Shown one piece after another: positions 22,915 to 28,728 of a stretch of DNA of 28,728 nt. The notes beneath the pieces were generated by a model. That model saw only the letters and a program-made list of their open reading frames with translations, did not search any database and was not told where the DNA came from. Both the position numbers and the translations under genes were made by a program. Source of the stretch: Candidatus Woesearchaeota archaeon (lineage in GTDB: Archaea > Nanobdellota > Nanobdellia > Woesearchaeales > SKIA01); the NCBI GenBank assembly GCA_007116645.1, contig SKIA01000054.1:1-28728 (forward strand). The letters run 5' to 3'. How positions within the stretch are numbered: position 1 is the stretch's first letter; each line of letters opens with the position of its first letter.

Positions 22915-23655
22915 TTACTCGTCTCGAGCCCAATCGTATCCTTCGGCTTCAAGCTTGTCAACAAGCTCTGATCTGCCTTCTTCAACAATGCGTCCTGCCA
23001 CTAAGATAAGAACGCGGTCTGGCTTGATGTATTCTAAGATGCGTTTGTAGTGCGTGATGATAAGAACAGACATTTCGTCAGTCTTTGCTGCGTTCACACC
23101 TTCTGACACAATACGAATCGCGTCGATGTCAAGACCTGAGTCTGTTTCGTCAAGAACAGCAAGTTTTGGTTCAAGAAGTGAAAGAGCAAGAATTTCTCCG
23201 CGCTTTTTTTCTCCACCACTCCACCCTTCATTAACGTACCGGTCAGCAAAGGATGCGTCCATTTTCAAAGACTCCATTTTTTCTTTGAGGTGACGTCGAA
23301 ACTTAGGAACAGAAAGAGGCTCTTTGACACTGTTGTGTGCTTGGCGCAAAAAGTTTTGCACAGTAACGCCAGCAACAGTTGATGGATATTGAAAGCTCAA
23401 AAACATTCCAAGTTGTGCGCGCTCGTCAACTTCGAGTTCTAACAAGTCTTTGCCCATGAAAGTAACAGTGCCTTTAGTAATTTCGTAACGCGGATGTCCC
23501 ATAAGAGCGTAAGCAAGCGTGCTTTTTCCTGAGCCATTAGGGCCCATGAGAGCTACTGTTTCTCCTTGGTTAATTGTGAAAGTTACTCCTTTGAGTATTT
23601 CTGTGTCGGTGTCAACAATCTTTACGTGTAAATCGTTTATTTCTAATAGTGTCAT
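22915..23655 (-). CDS. sufC: SufC, ATPase of the SUF Fe-S assembly scaffold
   Basis: 246 aa ABC-type ATPase. Walker A GPNGSGKS (38-45), a Q-loop SFQYPSTV, the signature WSGGEKKRGEI and Walker B LAVLDETDSGLDID are all typical of SufC. It powers the SufB/SufD scaffold for iron-sulfur cluster assembly. The start is ATG at 23655, because AAGGAG lies about 9 nt upstream; the earlier in-frame ATG at 23664 is too close to it. It starts 2 nt after the sufU stop and is the last gene of the operon. Confidence 0.95.
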   Translation of the reverse strand: MTLLEINDLHVKIVDTDTEILKGVTFTINQGETVALMGPNGSGKSTLAYALMGHPRYEITKGTVTFMGKDLLELEVDERAQLGMFLSFQYPSTVAGVTVQNFLRQAHNSVKEPLSVPKFRRHLKEKMESLKMDASFADRYVNEGWSGGEKKRGEILALSLLEPKLAVLDETDSGLDIDAIRIVSEGVNAAKTDEMSVLIITHYKRILEYIKPDRVLILVAGRIVEEGRSELVDKLEAEGYDWARDE

Positions 23656-23657
23656 TT

Positions 23658-24041
23658 TTACCATTCTCCTTGTAGTGTTTTTCCTTTGTATTGATACAGT
23701 GCTTTTTTTGCGGTGTGCAGACCGAGCAATCCGCACTTAACGCGCATGGTGGTCAGCGGAACGCCAATGAGCTCGAGCATGTCTTCTCGCGTCATTGCTA
23801 AGACGTCATCAACAGACTTACCAAGTAGTTCTTCTAAGAGCATGCTGGCGGCGGCTATACTGATCGCACATCCTTGTCCTGTAAAGCCAACGTCTATGAT
23901 GTCATCATCCGAGATTGTGAATTGAAGTGTTAACTCGTCGCCGCAGGAAGGATTTTTTTCGTATCGCTCAGCTTGCGGGTTTTCAAGTGTTTTGTTGTGC
24001 CGTGGATGTTTGTAGTGATCCATCAAGTGTTCTTTATACAT
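23658..24041 (-). CDS. sufU: SufU/IscU-type Fe-S scaffold or sulfur-transfer protein
   Basis: 127 aa. The conserved ligands are present: C33 with D35 in NPSCGD, C58 in GQGCAIS and C103 in VKCGLL. The insertion before the last Cys is of the SufU kind. In Gram-positive bacteria SufU takes persulfide from SufS and needs zinc at this site; a scaffold role is the alternative. The ATG at 24041 overlaps the sufS stop by 8 nt. Confidence 0.93.
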   Translation of the reverse strand: MYKEHLMDHYKHPRHNKTLENPQAERYEKNPSCGDELTLQFTISDDDIIDVGFTGQGCAISIAAASMLLEELLGKSVDDVLAMTREDMLELIGVPLTTMRVKCGLLGLHTAKKALYQYKGKTLQGEW

Positions 24042-25194
24042 CAAACACCTCCACACATTTTTTTAATGCGTCAATGCATACGTCAATATCTTCTTTGTCG
24101 TTGTATACTCCAAACGAGATGCGGTTGCTTGCAGGAATTCCTAGTGAGTCATGCAGTGGTTGTGTGCAGTGGTGGCCTGCGCGAATTGCAACTCCTTGTT
24201 CGTCAAGGAATTGCGCAACGTCGTGAGGGTGAATCTTTTCTAAAGTGAAACTAATACAACCAGTCTTATTCTCTGGGCCGATAATAGTTACGGGTAGTGC
24301 TTTGAGTCGTTTTTGTGCGTACTCTACAAGGTCTTCTTCTTTTGCGATGAGGTCTCTGTGCTCTGCAACAAAGCGCAGTGCTTCCATAAGTCCTGCTGCT
24401 TCAATGATGGGTGGTGTTCCTGCTTCAAATCTTGCGGGAGGGTTGGCAAAGGTTGTTTTTTTTATTGTAACTTGGTCGATCATTTCTCCTCCGAATTGAT
24501 ATGGAGGAAGCGTCGTGATGAGTTTTTCTTGAATGTACAATACGCCAATCCCTGTTGGGCCGTAGACTTTATGCCCTGAGAATGCGTATGCGTCAACGCC
24601 GAGTTCTTTGACATTAACTTTGAGGTGCGCGGCTGCTTGTGCGCCGTCAATGACGATAAGTCCTTTTTGTTTGTGCACCCACTCAGCGAGTTGCTTCACA
24701 TCGAGCACTTCTCCGGTGACGTTTGAGAGGTGTGTTGTTGCAAGGACTGCGCATCCTTTTTTGATTTCTTTTTGGGCGGCCTTCATGTCAAGAGAGCCGT
24801 CTTTTGCTAGTGGGAGAACTATAAACTCTGCCTTTACGCGTTGGGCAAGTTGTTGGAACGGAACAAATGTTGAGTGATGGTCAAGAACTGTGGTGATGAT
24901 GCGGTCACCTTTTTTTATTGGTAGCGTGTGAGCAAGCAAGTTCATTGCTTCTGTTGTTCCTTTGGTGAAGACAATTTCTTTTTTTTCTGCGCCAAGAAAG
25001 CTGGCGGCGACTTGTCTTGTTCCTTCATAGGTTTTTGTTGCTGCTTCCGCTAGCTGATAAAGTCCTCGGTGGACGTTTGCGTATCGCGTGAGTGCAAAGG
25101 CAGTTTGTGCTTGTAAGACGCGCAACGGTTTTTGTGCGGTTGCTGCTGTGTCAAGATAAGTTACTGTTTCTAGCACAGGAAACTGTTCTTTCAT
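24034..25194 (-). CDS. sufS: SufS cysteine desulfurase
   Basis: 386 aa PLP-dependent class V aminotransferase-fold enzyme. The Schiff-base lysine is K209 in FSGHKVYGP, with D183 (VIDGAQ) against the PLP ring and H106-H107 nearby. The persulfide cysteine is C343 in RAGHHCTQP, of the type II (SufS) form. It supplies sulfur from cysteine to SufU. Its start overlaps the sufD stop by ATGA, and its stop overlaps the sufU start. Confidence 0.96.
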   Translation of the reverse strand: MKEQFPVLETVTYLDTAATAQKPLRVLQAQTAFALTRYANVHRGLYQLAEAATKTYEGTRQVAASFLGAEKKEIVFTKGTTEAMNLLAHTLPIKKGDRIITTVLDHHSTFVPFQQLAQRVKAEFIVLPLAKDGSLDMKAAQKEIKKGCAVLATTHLSNVTGEVLDVKQLAEWVHKQKGLIVIDGAQAAAHLKVNVKELGVDAYAFSGHKVYGPTGIGVLYIQEKLITTLPPYQFGGEMIDQVTIKKTTFANPPARFEAGTPPIIEAAGLMEALRFVAEHRDLIAKEEDLVEYAQKRLKALPVTIIGPENKTGCISFTLEKIHPHDVAQFLDEQGVAIRAGHHCTQPLHDSLGIPASNRISFGVYNDKEDIDVCIDALKKCVEVFDV

Positions 25195-26306
25195 TGAATT
25201 TTCTCCTGCACTAGTGGCTTTATCATATCGTAGAGTTCAGGCCAATCAATTCGTGTTGTGAGCGGCTCAAAAAATCCTTCCACAATCATCTTTGTTGCTT
25301 CTTCTTCTGAGATGCCTCTGCTTTTGAGATAGAACATGTGCTCTTCGTCAATGCGACCAATGGTTGCTCCGTGACTGCACTTGACATCATTGTTTCTGAT
25401 CTCAAGGTTTGGGATTGCGTCCGCGACTGCGTGTTCGGAGAGTAAAAGGACTTCTTCTTTTTGATATCCGTTGCACCCAAAAGCTTGCGCGGCGATATCG
25501 ATGTTTCCTCGATAGACGGCTTTTGATTTGCCAAACAACACTCCTCGGGTATACATGTCGCTTGTTGAGTGGCTGCCTTTGTGAAAACTGCTAGCTGAAA
25601 GATCGAATTGTTGGTTTTCGTCTCCTAAGAAAACGCCGTAACTTTTTGCGTCAGTGCCATCTCCGATGAGATGTGAGTCCGCGTTTGCGTGTGTTAAGGC
25701 TGAACCGATGGTCGTGGTAAACCATTGGACGGTGCTGTTGTTGCCAACCAGTTTTGCGCGGTAGCTTGCAAGCTCAGTTGCATTGTTTGAAAGTGCTTGT
25801 ACACTTGCGTATCTGACGGTTGCGTTATCTTCGCAAACGACTTCAACGATTCCTGCGCGGATAGCGGTTTTTTCTGAGTGGTATTTGTCAACGATGGTGA
25901 GTGTTGAGTTTTTCTTTGCATACACAAAGAGGTGTTCAACAAACGTGTTCGACGTGAGGGTTCTTGTGAGATCTAAAGTTGCTTTTGTGTTTTCCGGGAC
26001 AATCACTACAAGCCCAATATCAAAATGTGCTTCTGTGAAATCGTCAAACACTGTTCTGTCTGCAACAGTTGCACTGAGTAGGTGTTCTTTTACTTCTGGC
26101 ATGTCTAAAACGTCAAACAAGTTGTGCACATCGCAATTTTCGTGTTCAAGCGTAACAACCTGTTCTGAGTCGTCTTGTTTTTTGAGGACGAGGCCTTTTG
26201 TTGACAGACGTATGGTGAGTCCGTACTTTAGACTAGGACTTGGAGCGCTATCAAGGCGCTTTTGTGCTTGCTCTTTTTTTTCTGTCAGCCATTGAGGTAG
26301 AGTCAT
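25191..26306 (-). CDS. sufD: SufD-like SUF scaffold protein (SufB/SufD family)
   Basis: 371 aa, of SufD rather than SufB length (about 460+). The C-terminal block DVKCSHGATIGRID, then FYLKSRGISEEEA, matches SufD; its His corresponds to the ligand known in E. coli SufD. The N-terminus (LPQWLTEKKEQAQKRLDSAP) is also SufD-like. It is the only SufB/SufD-family gene in the window and leads the operon sufD-sufS-sufU-sufC. Four Cys are present, but the position matching SufB's cluster-assembly Cys appears not to be Cys. It may act as a homodimer with SufC, or sufB may be elsewhere. Confidence 0.88.
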   Translation of the reverse strand: MTLPQWLTEKKEQAQKRLDSAPSPSLKYGLTIRLSTKGLVLKKQDDSEQVVTLEHENCDVHNLFDVLDMPEVKEHLLSATVADRTVFDDFTEAHFDIGLVVIVPENTKATLDLTRTLTSNTFVEHLFVYAKKNSTLTIVDKYHSEKTAIRAGIVEVVCEDNATVRYASVQALSNNATELASYRAKLVGNNSTVQWFTTTIGSALTHANADSHLIGDGTDAKSYGVFLGDENQQFDLSASSFHKGSHSTSDMYTRGVLFGKSKAVYRGNIDIAAQAFGCNGYQKEEVLLLSEHAVADAIPNLEIRNNDVKCSHGATIGRIDEEHMFYLKSRGISEEEATKMIVEGFFEPLTTRIDWPELYDMIKPLVQEKIQ

Positions 26307-26309
26307 ATA

Positions 26310-26335
26310 TTCACGATTGTGAAGGACTTTAAATG
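26310..26335 (-). promoter_or_regulatory. SUF operon promoter with an inverted repeat at the start site
   Basis: Minus-strand ATTTAAAG (26327-26334) is centred about 25 nt before the sufD ATG at 26306. Immediately downstream, TTCACGATTGTGAA (26310-26323) has 5-bp inverted arms and covers the stretch between TATA and start, an ideal place for a repressor. The next 75 bp to 26410 show nothing else recognisable. Confidence 0.45.
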
Positions 26336-26410
26336 CGTTGTCTTGGAACGCTATTTATTTTCTATATGGATGTGATTATTTGTACTGTACTAGGGATTTA
26401 TGAGAATTAT

Positions 26411-27103
26411 TTACTTAAACAGTACCTTGTGCGTTTTCCGCGCGCGCTTTGACATGAACTTCATGTTAATCATAAAAAACAAACTCCACATCATAAGGCC
26501 GTATAAGAAAATGGCAACGAATGTGATTCCATCCAGCGGAATAGGAACGCCTTGTGTGTAGCGCCACACAACAACAATAAGAAAATACGCAAGAAGATTC
26601 ACTGTTTTATGCCCTGAAACGATAAACGCCAAACGTCCAGGAAGAAGATGAAAATAGTTAATGACGGCGGTAAAGATGCCCGCACCAAACAAGATAAAGA
26701 TCAAAGACACCATTACCATCTGATCATGAAATAATCCGAGGGCAAAATAATCTTGAACAACGTTCCAAAATACTGCGAATGGGCTATCGTAATGGCCGTA
26801 GATGCTTCTGAGCAATTCTAAACTAATGAATATCATAACCACACTGTTCGCAAGCGCGGCAGTCCACCCAAGATTTTCTCCGTGATGACGCTCAAAGTAG
26901 AATTCAAACAAGAAAAATGTGAGTGCGAGGTGAATGAGTAACCACCACATCTCAGGATACAAGAACGGCGCAGCAACAAACACGAACAAGCGCTTAAACA
27001 ACTCTGGGATCACCACAGTGAAAAACAAAACAACAATGGTTCCCATGTCAACTGCTGTGGTAGCAGCAGAAGTCGCATTCACTGCTTCGACTGAGTGATT
27101 CAT
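26411..27103 (-). CDS. Hypothetical polytopic membrane protein
   Basis: 230 aa, not recognised. About six membrane helices: near 20-45, 50-65 (WWLLIHLALTFFLFEFYF), 80-95, 125-150, 165-185 and 195-215. There is a basic tail KFMSKRARKTHKVLFK at the cytoplasmic end. Loops contain ERHHGENLG and GHYDSP. No transporter signature was identified. The ATG at 27103 is preferred over a GTG at 27112. It is divergent from the lipoprotein gene, 83 bp away, and has its own TATA element. Confidence 0.7.
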   Translation of the reverse strand: MNHSVEAVNATSAATTAVDMGTIVVLFFTVVIPELFKRLFVFVAAPFLYPEMWWLLIHLALTFFLFEFYFERHHGENLGWTAALANSVVMIFISLELLRSIYGHYDSPFAVFWNVVQDYFALGLFHDQMVMVSLIFILFGAGIFTAVINYFHLLPGRLAFIVSGHKTVNLLAYFLIVVVWRYTQGVPIPLDGITFVAIFLYGLMMWSLFFMINMKFMSKRARKTHKVLFK

Positions 27104-27126
27104 ACAACACACAAGGTCAATGTGAG

Positions 27127-27136
27127 TTTATAAAAC
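27127..27136 (-). promoter_or_regulatory. TATA box for the membrane protein gene
   Basis: Minus-strand GTTTTATAAA centred about 28 nt before the ATG at 27103. Confidence 0.45.
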
Positions 27137-27155
27137 ATCTTGTGATTGGCGCAAG

Positions 27156-27162
27156 TATTAAG
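27156..27162 (+). promoter_or_regulatory. Weak TATA-like element for the lipoprotein gene
   Basis: TATTAAG centred 28 nt before the ATG at 27187. Confidence 0.3.
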
Positions 27163-27186
27163 AAGGGTTACTGGTAAAAATACCTC

Positions 27187-27960
27187 ATGAAAAGACTCTT
27201 CCTCCTTTTACTCCTCGTCTTCATCGTCGCTTGTGCGCCGTTTGGAGAGCGACCAGACAGAGATACACAGCAACCTGAAACGCCTGAAGAACCAGAGACA
27301 CTAGAACCTGAAGAGCCGCCCGAAACGCAGCCACCAGACGAAACACAACCAGAAATTCCTGACGTTCCAGAATTAACATTAACCTACGCTTTTACGCAAG
27401 ATACCACTACTACAGTTACGTTTAGAGAAAACCCTGGGCTCAACGAGCTCGTAATGGTTTCTGAAACAACTGGAACAGCAGATCAAGCACAAGAACGCTT
27501 TGCTGAACAAACAGAACTTGTCACAACATTCTTAGGACAAGAAAGCAGGCAAGCAATAACGTACTATCGAGAAGCAGAACTTGCATACGTGCAAAGACAA
27601 TCAGGCAACTGGAGAGTCGCAGAGCACCAAAGAGATCTCTACTTAGCAATTGAGCAGTACGCAACAGACGCCGATGGAACCAACACGAACGTACAATTAG
27701 GAGATGAAGAACTCATTAACTACGTGTTCATCCAAGAAGCACGGCAAATACTTGGCCTGTCAGATCTTGAAAAAGCAACAATCGAATCACAAGAAGTAGC
27801 GGTCACGAGAACAAACGGAAACGTTGTGTCTGTAACGATTTCAGCATTTGTCACCTACGAAGATGAAGTAGATACTCTTGAGATGGTCATTGAGCACGAG
27901 ACTACGTTTTCAGGACATGACGCAACACCAACTCCTGATCGCCCAGTAGGATTGCCATAA
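27187..27960 (+). CDS. Predicted lipoprotein with a Pro/Glu-rich linker
   Basis: 257 aa. The N-terminus is MKRLFLLLLLVFIVAC, with lipobox IVAC and C16 as the lipid-bearing residue. Residues 22-62 form a repetitive Pro/Glu/Thr/Gln linker (PETPEEPETLEPEEPPETQP). The exposed domain (about 65-245) mixes strands and helices, with an acidic bias and no further Cys; it is not recognised. The C-terminus is Pro-rich. It could be a surface substrate-binding or structural protein. It is a single-gene unit between divergent and downstream promoters. Confidence 0.78.
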   Translation: MKRLFLLLLLVFIVACAPFGERPDRDTQQPETPEEPETLEPEEPPETQPPDETQPEIPDVPELTLTYAFTQDTTTTVTFRENPGLNELVMVSETTGTADQAQERFAEQTELVTTFLGQESRQAITYYREAELAYVQRQSGNWRVAEHQRDLYLAIEQYATDADGTNTNVQLGDEELINYVFIQEARQILGLSDLEKATIESQEVAVTRTNGNVVSVTISAFVTYEDEVDTLEMVIEHETTFSGHDATPTPDRPVGLP

Positions 27961-27962
27961 GG

Positions 27963-27971
27963 GATAAATAG
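27963..27971 (+). promoter_or_regulatory. TATA box for the dCTP-deaminase-family gene
   Basis: GATAAATAG centred 27 nt before the ATG at 27994, the same form as the elements before 10774 and 11328. Confidence 0.45.
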
Positions 27972-27993
27972 CACATCCCATTCTTTTTTTATT

Positions 27994-28728
27994 ATGACTC
28001 CACCACAACACTTGTCAGAACGAGCAAACAACGGTTTGACAGGAGCATGTCTTTCCTACCAAGACCTCAAACAACTCTGGGAAGAAGGCATGATGAGCGG
28101 CTCAGTAGACGAGAAACGGTTGCAACCTAGCAGCTGGGAACCAGTGTTGTCAGAAGAAGCATACTGGATACGCTTTCAAGGAACAGGAGGCTTTCGCCTC
28201 AGAAAAGGACAAACAGTCCACGAAGCACTCGACACATTGCCGCACGCAGATATCAAACAAGTAGATATCTCGCAAGGAGCAACGATTCGGCCAGGAGAAA
28301 CGTGGCTTGTTAAACTCAAAGATTCAATCACCGTAAAGAAAGGAGACTACATCAAGGCAAGCCCAAAAAGCAGCATCGGAAGATGCTTTTTGTTTGTGCG
28401 ACTCTTAGCAGACAAACACACAAGCTTTGATGAGATGACAGGAGAAGATACGCTTGCAGCAAAAGAAGACACGCACACACAACTCTGGGTCTTGTTGCAA
28501 CCACTTACGTTCTCACACATCATCGCACCAGACATTCCTGTCCTGCAATTACGATGGTTTAGAGGACTTGATGCACGTCTTACCGATGGCGAGTTAGCAA
28601 GGCTCTTTAGCCAAGGACAACCACTCCTCTCAGGAGAAGAACCAGTCATTATGGAAGGACTCCAACTGCATTTGGATTTGGTTGGAGAAGAGTCACACGG
28701 CGTTGTGGGCTTGCGTGCACGGCCAAAC
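27994..28728 (+). CDS. dCTP deaminase-family protein, two-domain type (partial, 3' end missing)
   Basis: The first 245 residues of a gene cut by the right edge. They match the long, duplicated 2'-deoxycytidine 5'-triphosphate deaminase family known from alphaproteobacteria: LSYQDLKQLWEEG (20-32), LQPSSWE (43-49), SPKSSIGR (123-130) with the phosphate-binding S-S-x-G-R, LADKHTSFDEM, LQPLTF (168-173), PVLQLRWFRG (182-191), and the start of the second half EGLQLHLDLVGEESHG. The Glu expected just before QPLTF (family A/L-E-V-x-P) is Leu, so the first domain may not deaminate. The enzyme family makes dUTP from dCTP for thymidylate synthesis. About a third of the protein is outside the window. Confidence 0.72.
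   Translation, partial: MTPPQHLSERANNGLTGACLSYQDLKQLWEEGMMSGSVDEKRLQPSSWEPVLSEEAYWIRFQGTGGFRLRKGQTVHEALDTLPHADIKQVDISQGATIRPGETWLVKLKDSITVKKGDYIKASPKSSIGRCFLFVRLLADKHTSFDEMTGEDTLAAKEDTHTQLWVLLQPLTFSHIIAPDIPVLQLRWFRGLDARLTDGELARLFSQGQPLLSGEEPVIMEGLQLHLDLVGEESHGVVGLRARPN

Noticed and set aside
25783..26295. 170-codon open frame antisense to sufD
   Set aside because: Opposite strand of sufD; Ser/Cys/Phe-biased translation typical of an antisense frame.

Overview
The window reads as archaeal chromosome. It carries both subunits of the D-family replicative polymerase, Orc1/Cdc6, MCM, an RPA-like protein and TBP. Most genes or operons have a TATA element centred about 24-29 nt upstream of the chosen start codon, which implies many leaderless transcripts. 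Gene packing is very tight, with ATGA and 8-nt overlaps and convergent genes sharing stop-codon bases. Together with many small orphan proteins and few metabolic genes, this suggests a reduced archaeon of the DPANN kind (Woesearchaeota-like). The lineage is an inference; no rRNA or tRNA gene was seen.

Layout. 1-481: start of a secreted subtilase-like protein, cut by the window edge. 521-6544 (minus): operon orc1/cdc6, DP1, DP2. 6545-6987: a candidate replication origin, with two inverted ORB-type boxes flanking a 75-bp tract that is 92% AT. 6988-8458: a methyltransferase-like protein and a TrmB-type regulator. 8570-10735: three overlapping genes resembling an iron-sulfur flavin 2-hydroxyacid dehydrogenase (GlcD / CCG / HdrC parts) in which almost every cluster-binding cysteine and the catalytic Glu-His pair are gone. 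10774-16319: small proteins (TraB, M50 protease, cupin with a tiny zinc ribbon, HHH protein, SpoIIM-like, CYTH-like, RPA). 16396-19282: a translationally coupled cassette of three exported proteins, the middle one ending in a phage-endolysin-like muramidase domain. 19297-22334 (minus): MCM, then TBP and a small partner. 22614: a paralogue of the Cys-rich protein of the exported cassette. 22915-26306 (minus): SUF operon sufD-sufS-sufU-sufC with no sufB in view. 26411-28728: a membrane protein, a lipoprotein and a truncated dCTP-deaminase-family gene.

How it fits together. Replication initiation (Orc1, origin), helicase (MCM), polymerase (PolD) and ssDNA binding (RPA) lie within 16 kb. ORB-like boxes recur upstream of mcm and between tbp and the Cys-rich gene, suggesting an extended origin region or Orc1-linked control. 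The main candidates for undescribed biology are the cluster-less flavin operon, the exported muramidase cassette and the dispersed ORB-like boxes. Family calls come from reading motifs by eye; no database search was run.
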